From contig CM017563.1 of the NCBI GenBank assembly GCA_007844125.1, forward strand, positions 33,165,840 through 33,229,839: DNA of 64,000 nt, in the 5' to 3' direction. The notes beneath the pieces are model-generated. The model did not search any database. It was not told the origin of the DNA and saw nothing but the letters and a program-made list of their open reading frames with translations. How positions within the stretch are numbered: position 1 is the stretch's first letter; each line of letters starts with the position of its first letter. The translations under genes and the position numbers were made by a program. Shown in pieces: positions 28,289-42,060 of this stretch. Origin of the DNA: Sinonovacula constricta. Taxonomy: Eukaryota; Mollusca; Bivalvia; Cardiida; Solecurtidae.

Positions 28289-30152
28289 AAGGTATTCACA
28301 TGCCAGAAAATGAAACAAAGCAAAAGAAAAAGGTATTCACATGCCAGAAAATGAAACAAAGCAAAAGAAAAAGGTATTCACATGCCAGAAAATGAAACAA
28401 AGCAAAAGAAAAAGGTATTCACATGCCAGAAAATGAAACAAAGCAAAAGAAAAAGGAATTCACATGCCAGAAAATGAAACAAAGCAAAAGGAAAAGGAAT
28501 TCACATGCCAGAAAATGAAACAAAGCAAAAGGAAAAGGTATTCACATGCCAGAAAATGAAACAAAGCAAAAGAAAAAGGTATTCACATGCCAGAAAATGA
28601 AACAAAGCAAAAGAAAAAGGTATTCACATGCCAGAAAATGAAAAGAAGCAAAGGGAAAAGGTATTCACATGCCAGAAAATGAAACAAAGCAAAAGGAAAA
28701 GGTATTCACATGCCAGAAAATGAAACAAAGCAAAAGAAAAAGGTATTCACATGCCAGAAAATGAAAAGAAGCAAAGGGAAAAGGTATTCACATGCCAGAA
28801 AATGAAACAAAGCAAAAGGAAAAGGTATTCACATGCCAGAAAATGAAACAAAGCAAAAGGAAAAGGTATTCACATGCCAGAAAATGAAACAAAGCAAAAG
28901 AAAATGATATTCACATGCCAGAAAATGAAACAAAGCAAAAGAAAATGATATTCACATGCCAGAAAATGAAACAAAGCAAAAGAAAATGATATTCACATGC
29001 CAGAAAATGAAAAAAGCAAAAGAAAAAGGTATTCACATGCCAAAAAAATGAAACAAAGCAAAAGAAAAAGGTATTCACATGCCAGAAAATGAAAAAAAGC
29101 AAAAGTAAAAGGTATTCACATGCCAGAAAATGAAACAAAGCAAAAGAAAAAGGTATTCACATGTCAGAAAATGAAAAAAAGCAAAAGAAAAAGGTATTCA
29201 CATGCCAGAAAATGAAAGAAAAACAAAGGAAAAAGGTATTCACATGCCAGAAAATGAAAGAAAAGCAAATGAAAAAGGTATTAACATGCCGGAAAATGAA
29301 AGAAAAACAAAGGAAAAAGGTATTCACATGCCAGAAAATGAAAGAAAAGCAAAAAAAAAGGTATTCACATTCCAGAAAATGAAAGAAAAGCAAAAAAAGG
29401 TATTCACATGCCAGAAAATGAAAGAAAAGCAAAAAAAGGTATTCACATGTCAGAAAATGAAACAAAGCAAAAGAAAAAGGTATTCACATGTCAGAAAATG
29501 AAAAAAAGCAAAAGAAAAAGGTATTCACATGTCAGAAAATGAAAGAAAAACAAAGGAAAAAGGTATTCACATGCCAGAAAATGAAACAAAGCAAAAGTAA
29601 AAGGTATTCACATGCCAGAAAATGAAACAAAGCAAAAGAAAAAGGTATTCACATGTCAGAAAATGAAAAAAAGCAAAAGAAAAAGGTATTCACATGTCAG
29701 AAAATGAAAAAAAGCAAAAGAAAAAGGTATTCACATGTCAGAAAATGAAAAAAAGCAAAAGAAAAAGGTATTCACATGCCAGAAAATGAAAGAAAAACAA
29801 AGGAAAAAGGTATTCACATGCCAGAAAATGAAAGAAAAGCAAATGAAAAAGGTATTAACATGCCGGAAAATGAAAGAAAAACAAAGGAAAAAGGAATTCA
29901 CATGCCAGAAAATGAAAGAAAAGCAAAAAAAAAGGTATTCACATTCCAGAAAATGAAAGAAAAGCAAAAAAAAGGTATTCACATGCCAGAAAATGAAAGA
30001 AAAGCAAAAAAAGGTATTCACATGCCAGAAAATGAAAGAAAAGCAAAAAAAAGGTATTCACATGCCAGAAAATGAAAGAAAAGCAAAAGAAAAAGGTATT
30101 CACATTCCAGAAAATGAAAAAAAGCAAAAGTAAAAGGTATTCACATGCCGGA
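28289..30152. repeat. About 1.9-kb satellite-like array of 38-41-bp units
   Basis: Units begin GGTATTCACATGCCAGAAAA and recur at 28291, 28332, 28373 and so on, with a 41-bp period at the left end. Toward the right, A-run shortening gives units of 38-40 bp, for about 46 units in all. Where the period becomes 39 bp, 13-codon repeats stay open in both directions, which explains the many 60-100-codon frames here; none is a gene. The unit core GGTATTCACATGCC.. is also found singly in family X elements (30402, 41551, 42204, 53690). Confidence 0.95.
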
Positions 30153-30880
30153 AAATTTTATGCAAAGATGGGATTCTAGTAACATAATTCCATGAACGTC
30201 AAAGGGAAATGCACGTTACAATTCTGAGAGTGTGAATTAAATGACATCATAGCTTACATGTACGTAGCGAGTGTACACAAAAAAATGTACAACCGCAACA
30301 CTGTTCAGACAACATTTTTGTGACCAAGAAAATGAGAATAAAAACATATATTTAAATTAAACATTTAAAAACAACAACAAAAAACAACAACAGAAAACAA
30401 AGGTATTCAAATGCCAATCAAAGGTAAAATAAAAAAAACATCTCCCAGATACGACATTGCAAAAAAACCCCACAGTTACGATCTTGAACCGTTAGTCGGC
30501 AAAAAGGGCCAACTATGTTGCTTAAACCGGCTCTAACCTCATGAGGGTTTCTTAAATGCAAACAGAAAGAAAACAACCGGATCTGTTCAAAACAAAACAA
30601 CCCCAATGATGATCTTAGAAAATGCGTCTAAACTTAAAAAAGAAATAAAGTAATTAAACATAATAATATCCACATTGTATTGGTGTGAGGACAGAATTAT
30701 TATTTATAATATGCGCAAAATCCTTGAATGTCATAGAAATAATATATTTGAGTCAGTGTCAAACATCACCAGGGGAGAAGTGTAAATAATTGTAGCACCC
30801 TGTTCATGTGAGTATCGAATCGTAGTACCAACGTTCAACGAGTCAAATAAAGTCTTTGTAGAATGGCTGACAGTTCTGTG
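30153..30880 (+). mobile_element. Interspersed repeat family X, copy next to the array
   Basis: It shares an ordered set of blocks with 41475-42437: CGTCAAAGGGAAATGCACGT; AATTAAATGACATCATA; GGTATTCAAATGCCAATCAA; CCGTTAGTCGGCAAAAAGGG; TGCTTAAACCGG; CTCATGAGGGTTTC; and, further on, CACCCTGTTCATGTGAGTAT. No coding frame or terminal repeat is recognisable, so the class of element is unknown. The open frames inside it are not genes. Confidence 0.65.
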
Positions 30881-31099
30881 CTTTAAAGTCAATCGGTTAA
30901 ATTACCATCATAAGTTGACACATTGCTATCCGATTTAGTTTCCCTTGTTGTGTACAGTTATTATGGGGATTAAACAGACAACTAGATTGTCAATCCAATG
31001 TTAACTGTTTTACCAATTGCAGAACGATACAAACATGCACGGTGTACATATGCTTGTAAGAGGGAAATTGCCAAAAGAAAAAAGAAACAACAACAAAGT

Positions 31100-31760
31100 T
31101 TGTAAAACCCACTTGTTCAGCTGCCATCAGCTTACATTTGTCTAGATTAAAATCGCAGCCCTATCAGCTGTCTTGTTTATAATAACTTCAAGTTGCGTTA
31201 AAATAAATTGTTTGGATTAATATTGTGAAGTCATCTGCAAGAGTCGGACTACCACACTTTAGCAGATTGATAGAAAAACTAAATCTTCTTGTTGTGAGTT
31301 TGTCTAGAATTTGATACCCCTTAACAAAATGTATAACTTGGCATGATTGGAAATAAATTTAAAGTAATTCCGTTAAAAACTCTTCAATGGTTAGATTGCT
31401 TTAGGCTGGCCTCTTATGTCAAGTTTTTTGTTTATTTTATCTATAATGGCGCTGTGGTGTGCATTATCGTCTGCAATAGCTGTATGAAGCATATTAGCGT
31501 AGACTGGTACATTTATCGCCTGACTGTGAACATTGCTTCTTGTAAAGTGAATGATGTTATTTTAACAGCCACTTTGTTCCTGGTATGCTTTTCGTTGTTT
31601 GTTAAGCTATTTTCCTGTATGTGATGGATGTATTTGGTTATGTTTTCGAACAGTTTGTAAGTTGCATCTTGTAGTGTCATCGTTCGATAACCCATAGACC
31701 AGCTTTAGGTTTACCTGTTTTGTTGAATGGTTTAATTATTTTTCGCGTGAATTTGTCCGG
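31100..31760 (-). mobile_element. Second LINE reverse-transcriptase remnant
   Basis: On the minus strand, 31695-31513 encodes GYRTMTLQDATYKLFENI and then KITSFTLQEAMFTV, similar in order to the SYRPITLLPVLYKLFEK..LTASFNLQETIF blocks I recall from bivalve LINE RTs. Further 3', 31250-31120 gives GSPTLADDFTIL and, after a gap with stops, FNLDKCKLM, which fit RT motifs C (ADD) and D (N..K..). Many stops and shifts show it is dead. It is a different LINE family from the one at 10.9-12.5 kb. Confidence 0.65.
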
Positions 31761-32034
31761 CATATTAGGTGCTTTATATCATCATAATAAATTAAAACCG
31801 TTACTTTAAGATACTAAAAAAATTACAACTATCATTTAGTCCTTAACTTGACGGCTTTAATATAAACCTAGACGTTTAAATGAATATTTCTTTTTCAGAC
31901 TATAATAAGGACCCCCCAAATACTTAGTCTATGTCTCTTTTTCAGTTACATGCATTTTTTCAATCTTATTTGGACTTTATTTGTTACATCTTAAATCTGA
32001 ATTTATCAGTACTTCACTTGACATCCGATTAATT

Positions 32035-32337
32035 GTTTATAAGGTTTATCACCAAGAGTATATCTGGAGACGGCGTCCACTTGAAGCAGATAAAGTGCTG
32101 CCTTCACTGTGTATAGCATGCCATGAACACCTGGCATGATACCACACCCAGTCACATTATCCTGAGACCGGACCAAACCAGTCGTGGAACTACCCGTATA
32201 TTTGTTTGAGCGTTAGCATGGGAGTTATACCACTAGCATTTTTAGTGACTTTGTTATGTCACGGCCTTGGATTGAACCCGAGGCCTCCTGTACATGGAGC
32301 CGACGCTCTTCATGTACCGATTGTGCTACCAGGTCCG
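32035..32337 (-). mobile_element. tRNA-derived SINE, family 1, with target-site duplication
   Basis: This is a full-length partner of 2474-2767. The minus strand starts with GGACCTGGTAGCACAATCGG (box A), has GGGTTCAATCC (box B), and ends with ..GTGGACGCCGTCTCCAGATA. The flanks ATCCGATTAATT (32023-32034) and ATCCGATTTAATT (32338-32350) form a target-site duplication with one indel. It differs from the other copy by scattered substitutions and a short extra block (CATGATACCACACCCAGT). Confidence 0.87.
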
Positions 32338-32350
32338 ATCCGATTTAATT

Positions 32351-34829
32351 ATAGTATTTAAAAGAAATAAACATACAGTTCCATCAATTAAAATTTAAAC
32401 TTTAACGTTTTATCTCAGCTATAAAATCATTCACAGATTACAGGAACTCACAAAGTCTTGTCTTTGTCTCTTTACCCTAATTAATTATGGTAAAAATGCA
32501 CACACACGCAAACAAACAAGAAATAATTTCAGTCATGTTACTATTGCCAGCACTTTTTTCTCAGATATCTTATCTTATGTCTTTCTTACGTGTATGACGT
32601 TGGTACTACTACATTCATTAAACTGCTATGATATTGTATGGTTCTAATGTTAATAATGTTTTTTCCATGACATTATTCAAGCTTATTTCGTATTATTATA
32701 TATGGGCTTGAAATGTAAACTGTTATACATGTAAAAAGATTTGAACACTTTAGAATAAGTAACTATTAATACATCTGCAAGAATATACACGTCCTGATTG
32801 TTTTTATTTAAAATTAACAAGCAACTTTAAATATTGCTTGTAAACCAACATATTTACATGTATTTCAGCATGCCGCCTATAAGCGACCATTGCCATATGT
32901 ACAGTGTTTTCGGGATATTTTTAAACGAATTGACCGGAATTTAGAACAAACCTTAGCTACAACATTACATAATAATACATTTATCTAAAGTTTGTTTCCT
33001 GGATTATTCTGTAGTTGAATTTTCATCATCACACAATGTCCTAATTTAGCCACAACAAATGAATAACAATGGTTTTAAGTTTACGGTGTGTTTTACCTTC
33101 TGTCTTATTTCGCCAGAGTCTTTATTCTTGAAAGCCCGAAATGAGATGCTAGCTTTCTAGTATAAAACAAGTATCCTGGTAGCTAATTACCACGGTTTAA
33201 AAAATATAGACGTTCCTTTGAAAGACTTCTGAAAGATAATTCAATGCGAATTTGATATCATAATGACGGCCAGTGAACACAAAAGGGAGAGTCTCTTAAC
33301 AAGCTTTAATGAGCTTTTAAGAAGATACGTAAAAGTATTCTTCACCAATTTGAACAGGATAGGAGAACTACGGCAAATGAGAGGAAACGATGCCATTTGT
33401 CAGAGCTATACAGGGACGTATGCCGGAATTCTACGAAACGTCTTCTAATTCGGTCAATAGCCTTATAATCGCATTTGATACTCGCATTCACAATAACCAC
33501 AGTATATCACATACATTGTTAACTAAATAAAGGGAATGTATGTACATGTATGTACTTTTTTTATTGAATTTTTATTAAACGTTTCAAGAAACATACAAAT
33601 GCCTTCAGAAAAAGGTAAGTCATTATACTTCTTCGTTACATTTCAAATTAATGAGATGACGTTACATTGCATGTTGGCGCTAAAAAGAGGTTTTTGTTAA
33701 ACAGTGTATAGTTTAAAGCAATAGAAAATAAAGAAATGCACCATCATACAATTAGTTTCGTAAATAAGGTAATTTATTTCAAGGCTACCGCTTCGCTTTT
33801 CATTTTTTTCTTTTCACCTGCAACCTATAATTATATTATTTTCCCTAACATTTATTACAAAAAAAGAGGAAAAAAATGTTTTGAAGCTTAGTCAAAATTT
33901 TAAAAAACATATTTCATATTTAATTCACCTAATCGGTACCATTCTCCACAAGTTGCACTCAAAGTTCAAATAGTTTTTTTTGTTTACAAAATTAATTCTA
34001 CATTTACCAGTGTATTTGCTCAACGGAAAAATCGCGAACTCTATTTAACCAATATGTAAATGTTACATCATTTTAATTATTAGAAAGTTAAAGGTAATTA
34101 ATTACTGAAATATAACATTATTCTCGGTGTGGAATAATAAAGTGTCAAGTTATGTTTGTTTTCAAGAAACATGGCCGCCACTTTCTTCTTCGTAACTAAC
34201 TGTGCAATGAACATTTGCTTATTCTTCGTTGGGTATTGGTGTTCTTGTTGAAATATTTGCGTTTATTTACTGACGTGTCTAAATAACTGGAAATGCGGCA
34301 AGTAAATAATGTGGTGTTCGGTAACTAGATTTGTTATATTTACATTGACAAAAATCACTTTTTAGTAGATACATTCTTATATTAGCACAAATGCAACTGC
34401 TTGGTTGATAATAAAGTCATGCATAAATATATTCATCCAGACAAGCCGTAGATCAACATGAATTTCCGGAAAACTGTTTTTCGTTACTCATTTGTAGAAA
34501 CACAGTTTGTAGGATTACCAGCATAAGAGGTAGCAAAATGTCACAGACATAGAAAAATGTACCTGGCCTAAATTACGATATTTAAGACACTTAACAATAG
34601 CATAAAGGATGATTGTTAATTCATTTATACAATTTATGTAATCTAATTAAGGTTGTATTTGGGCAATTTTTCAAACAATTTAATCTAGAAATCCACGGCC
34701 AATACGACACCAGCCTCATTTTGGTAATGTGGGTTACACTATCCAACAACCATAACATGCTTGAAAAATCATGGTTGACAAATCTTGCCTGGCAAATCAT
34801 ATTGTTAATAAGTGTTAATAAGTAATATA
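32351..34829. other. Spacer with one weakly repeated patch
   Basis: This is AT-rich. The stretch 33210-33350 (GTGAACACAAAAGGGAGAGT then AGCTTTAATGAGCTTTTAAG) weakly resembles 50940-51080 and 61260-61390 in the large duplication, so the 61-codon frame at 33263-33448 is more likely old repeat than gene. Nothing else is seen. Confidence 0.4.
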
Positions 34830-35250
34830 AATGACTCATCACAGATTTGTTCTTACTTTTTCATTTGGCTTCATGTGAATACCCTTGTCCTGTGTCTTTT
34901 CAATATGTTGATATACATTATATTCTCACAGAACTTGATAATATGTCCTTATTCATGATTACAACAATATTACCTGTGCATTGTGGCAGTCAAAATGCCC
35001 CATTTGAATATAATCTATTTTGTCATTTAATTAATCCTATAAATATTGATACGAGTAGTTTCCTTTGATGGATACTGGCTCCTTAATTCGAGCTCCATGA
35101 ACAGCATGCCACAACCATTTGCACTTCTTACCTTGCATGTAAATACCTTTGTCCTGTGCCTTTTCAAATTTTGGAATATGTAGCAATGCTGAAAGGACTT
35201 GGACATATTTCCTTATTTTGCCCTTGTCTAAAGGAAACAATGTGACACAT
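34830..35250 (-). mobile_element. Family X repeat, two head-to-tail partial units
   Basis: The complement carries the X blocks twice: CACAGGACAAGGGTATTCAC (around 34890) and CACAGGACAAAGGTATTTAC (around 35150), each next to AAAAGGCACAGGACAA-type sequence, plus CCATCAAAGGAAACTACTCG. A direct tandem of X units also occurs at 41.5-42.4 kb, so this seems to be a habit of the family. The frames over it are not genes. Confidence 0.65.
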
Positions 35251-35274
35251 GGCAGGATGTAGGACAGAGATGGT

Positions 35275-35428
35275 CGATCAAATCAATGGACGAAAAAGAA
35301 TAATGAGAAAGAAAAGAAGTAGCAGAAGAAGAATAAGAAGAAAAGGGAGAAGGGATAGAAGAAGGAGGAGAACAGAATGGAAAAAAAGAAAGAGAAGGAG
35401 GAGAGGGAGAAGAATAAATTTTTATGGC
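35275..35428. repeat. Polypurine tract
   Basis: About 150 nt consist almost only of A and G (AGAAGAAGAATAAGAAGAAA and similar). The frame across it is a run of Arg and Lys and is not credible as a protein. Such tracts can form intramolecular triplexes. Confidence 0.85.
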
Positions 35429-36049
35429 GGTAATATAACAGTCAGTGGTGTTATAACAGTCTTATTACACTTAGATAAAGACATTATTTAGAACTGAAAA
35501 TTGAGCGCCATTGTTGTATTGTATCATAGTATACATTAAATATATAATGGCAATGTGATATTTTCACTGCGAATTTTAAATATTAAGTATAAATTACCGA
35601 CTAACTTGCAAGTACACATCTGATTTCTCATCATTCCATAATTAATTCCATAAACGCAAACAGTTTAAGAAATATTTTGATACCATTTACATCTAAAGAT
35701 TTAAGTTAATCCCTTTTTGCTAATTTTAGGTAAAAAACCCCGCGTGTGACGTCATAATGTATGTTTTAGTATTATGGCATCGGCAATGTCCTTGAACGTT
35801 ATCGGCAATTTTATATCCAGGTTTCACCACAACTTCATCAGGTGAAATAGCGATATAATAAATTATTCTGCGTTGGAATATCGACAGATTGAAATGAACA
35901 TACAGTTCTAAAGGAAAGCTTATTGTAGCATTGTATTGACACATATAAAAATACATTTTGAATGTTTAAAATATTAGTTTATGGTATTTTACAATAAATA
36001 CGCATTTTCACTTGAACAGAGTTATTATTATTTTTCCTTACTAGTGAAA
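35429..36049. other. Spacer, nothing recognised
   Basis: This is AT-rich sequence with one TGTGACGTCATAATG motif at 35745-35759. No gene or repeat is recognised. Confidence 0.4.
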
Positions 36050-36590
36050 GTAGCTTTCTGCACTCAAAAAGGGATTGAACAAATAACATAAATACATTTA
36101 CAACGCGGTTTGAGTGTTGTTGTTTTTTTCAACTGTAAGTGTACTAGTTACGAACTGTGTTACTAAAATTAGAATTACTTATCTAATAAATTTGATTTCT
36201 AACTTTGCCATATGTAATGCGGCAATTATAGTCGAGACAAATGATAGAATCCGTTTCGGCGTTCGAACTCACAAATTACCTATTTTAAAACAGAAGTCAT
36301 CACTTTTGAACAGTCTTGATTCAGTTATTTCGTAGCAAACTTGCTATACATTAAAGTAATTGTTTAGTTGTATAATTCAACAGGGTCGTTAAGGGAAGAA
36401 TCCAGATGTTCATGACATTAAAAATGTGGCAACAATATGCAATCTGTTTTATTGACATTTCTATTTTACACAGGATGTTTCATTTTAAGGCTATAAAGCC
36501 TTCTAACACGATTTTTAGATTCCCTGCGGTTTTTGCAAGGCGTATTAGAAACGTCACATTACGATTACTAACAAACCTTACTCGGAATGA
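36050..36590. repeat. Tandem duplication, left copy (offset about 937 bp)
   Basis: The sequence from TAGCTTTCTGCACTCA through CATTACGATTACTAACAAAC is repeated at 36988-37555 with roughly 93% identity by eye. Both copies contain frames of about 70 codons that share a peptide (FGVRTHKLPILKQKSSLLNS), but those frames are not flanked by splice signals and the start regions differ. About 400 bp of unrelated spacer (36591-36987) separates the copies. Confidence 0.9.
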
Positions 36591-36987
36591 CACTTGTATC
36601 AACAATTTTTCTGTTTATCTGTAAAATAGAAATCACCTGACCTTACGACGCATCATTGAGTCGCGGTCAAATAGCCGGTATTTTGCAAAAAATCGAAAAA
36701 CACATTTTTAACCAGTAAAAGATTTAAAGTTTTGCTTTATAGTCAGGAGTTATATTACTAGCAGGAAATACATGCATTTACTACTATTTTTACGTTTTGA
36801 ATTGCCCATGGAACTCAAATTCGATACTCAGCCTTTAAATAATTAATGGAATTTTATCTGCGATGTCTACGTCGTTGTCTTTTCGGGTACTTCCCTCCAC
36901 CAGACTTAAATCACTGATCTGTGATTTATGCTCATAATTTACTTCAATAACGGTACAAATCAATGGTTTTGCTTCTGTCAAGAACTG

Positions 36988-37560
36988 TAGCTTTCTGCAC
37001 TCATACGGGATTGAACAAATAACATAAATACATTTACAACGCGGTTTCAGTGTTTTTATTAACTGTAAGTGTACTAGTTACTAACTGTGTTACTAAAATT
37101 AGAATGACATATCTAATACATTTGATTTCTAACTTTGCCATATGTTACTAAAATTAGAATGACATATCTAATACATTTGATTTCTAACTTTGCCATATGT
37201 GATGCGGCAATAATAGTTAAGACAAATTATAAAAACACTTTCGGCGTTCGAACTCACAAATTACCTATTTTAAAACAGAAGTCATCACTTTTGAACAGTC
37301 TTGATTTGGTTATCTCGCAGGAAACTTGCTATACATTAAAGTAATTGTTTATTTGTATAATTCAACAGTTAAGTCGTTAAGGGAAGAATCTAGATGTTCA
37401 TGACATTAAAAATGTGGCAACAATATGCGATCTGTTTTATTGACATTTCTATTGTTCACAGGATGTTATATTTTAAGGCTATACAGCCTTCTAACACGAT
37501 TTTAAGATTCCATGCATGTTTTTGTATAAAAACGTCACATTACGATTACTAACAAACCTG
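36988..37560. repeat. Tandem duplication, right copy, with internal 55-bp duplication
   Basis: This is the partner of 36050-36590. Unlike the left copy, it contains a 55-bp direct repeat (TACTAAAATTAGAATGACAT.. at 37091 and again at 37146, ending GCCATATG), which arose after the larger duplication. No gene is supported. Confidence 0.9.
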
Positions 37561-37723
37561 CTTTCACATTTTAGTTGTATCAGTTTTTCTATCCGTAAAA
37601 CGTGATTAAGAAAAGAGCAGTCTGCCACAAATTCAGGACAATTTCCTATCAACAAATGCCTAACAACGAGACAGAATGCAGCTGCAGCCTTGAACAATCT
37701 ATTTCTTTCGGGAACTAGCAACC

Positions 37724-38167
37724 TTGAATTTTCCTAGAAATCATAGCTCAGAAGTGCAATCAGTTTACTTTAAACCAAGCTACAGCCCACGTATTGCTTT
37801 TGGCACATATAATAGTGGCGTCAGGCAAAATCGAGACCTGCTGTTTAATGACACGAAGGAGTCAAACGTGTGTGTATTGTGCTGTCGGCTCTTGCTGTTA
37901 TTGGTTCGATATTGCCAAACAGTGTGCCCGTGCTGTTGCCGGGCCTTGCTGTACATGACTCGATGTGGTAAAACATTTGCCACTGCTGTCGTCGGCACTT
38001 GTTGTACATGCTGTAAAATATGCGTCCGTGCTGTTGTGAAGACTTGTTGTTTATGGTTCCTTGATGTAAAACATATGTCCTTGCTGTTCTTTTACTGCAG
38101 AATTAAACAAACAGTATCGTTTATCCACTCGCAGTTTATATTTTGTCTACTGACTCCAATAGAATGA
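37724..38167 (+). other. 147-codon frame over a degenerate minisatellite
   Basis: This is one of the longest open frames in the window. Its Cys-rich middle (residues about 48-125) comes from four degenerate units of about 50-60 bp built around CGTGCTGTTG..CTTGTTGTACATG, at about 37880-38095. I see no signal peptide, no regular Cys framework and no splice sites, so chance translation of repeats is the likelier explanation. A real small Cys-rich protein cannot be excluded. Confidence 0.25.
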
Positions 38168-41307
<3,140 letters not shown>

Positions 41308-41460
41308 GAGGAAGACCCAAGACACATATCTGGGAAGAAGCGCCGGCGCACCACAAGTCAGCTGGAGGACATTCTCACATTAAGTCCGAACGCACACGGT
41401 GAGAGGCTAAGCAGTCAGAGGAGTTACAAATTGGCGACTCTATCACTACTCCAAGGGCTC
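41308..41460 (-). mobile_element. SINE-like element, family 3
   Basis: The plus strand reads GGAAGACCCAAGACACATAT, CCGGCGCACCACAAGTCAGC, GACATTCTCACATTAAGTCC, and then GGCGACTCTATCACTACTCC. The complement of the last block is the box-A-like head (GGAGTAGTGATAGAGTCGCC). It lies directly upstream of the X repeat pair. Confidence 0.6.
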
Positions 41461-41474
41461 TCCGCAATGCCCAG

Positions 41475-42060
41475 TTACAAGAAAAAGAATATATGACAAA
41501 GTCCTATGAGTATTGCAACATATACCAAACTCCGAAAAGGCACAGAACAAAGGTATTTCACATGCAAGCCAAGCGAAAAGTAAGAACAAATTTGTGATGA
41601 GTCATTTAAGGAAAAGAGCAAACCCGACAGTTACCGCCTTGGAACGGTCAGTCGGCAATATGGACCGACTGGGGTGCTTAAACCGGTTTTACAGAGCTCT
41701 AACCTCGCACTTCCTGACGAGTTTCTCAAATGCAAGCAACGAAAAGAAAAACGATCTATTTGAAAACAAAATGTCCATGCGCTGATATTTTCTATACCTT
41801 ATGACGAAAGTAGTGACGTCATCGAAAAATAATGTTCACAAAGTGTTCAGAAAAGGAATATGGTAGTATTTCGATTTGAAAAACAATACAAAAATGGTTG
41901 ACCACAAATTAAATTAACTTTCTGAATTATGAAAGAACATGACCAGAGACGAATAAATGGTTGTAGCATCCTGTTCATGTGAAGATGGAATTGAAGAACC
42001 AAAGTTCAATGTCCATCAAAGGAAATACACGTAACAATCCTTATAGGATGAATTAAATGA
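41475..42060 (+). mobile_element. Family X repeat, first unit of a direct pair
   Basis: Ordered blocks are GTCCTATGAGTATTGCAACA; GGCACAGAACAAAGGTATTT; the inverted pair CAGTCGG..CCGACTG around 41650-41670; GTGCTTAAACCGG; AGTGACGTCATCG; AGCATCCTGTTCATGTGAAG; and CCATCAAAGGAAATACACG. The unit then starts again 651 bp further on. There is no protein coding and no terminal repeats are recognised. Confidence 0.75.

Noticed and set aside
28289..30152. CRISPR-like array or repetitive protein gene
   Set aside because: The units are contiguous and A-rich, the frames are open in both directions only where the period is 39 bp, and there are no spacers or cas-like neighbours.
35249..35491. Arg/Lys-rich protein resembling a protamine
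   Set aside because: It is a polypurine tract in frame. Composition alone explains it, and there is no supporting context.
37724..38167. 147-codon open frame as a secreted Cys-rich protein
   Set aside because: Its Cys-rich part is a degenerate minisatellite translated in one frame. There is no signal peptide, no regular Cys framework and no splice sites.
41513..41785. Paired open frames in the X units as a duplicated gene
   Set aside because: The two X units are almost identical DNA, so shared frames are expected. The two alternate frames of the second unit are equally open, and the more diverged X copies do not keep them.
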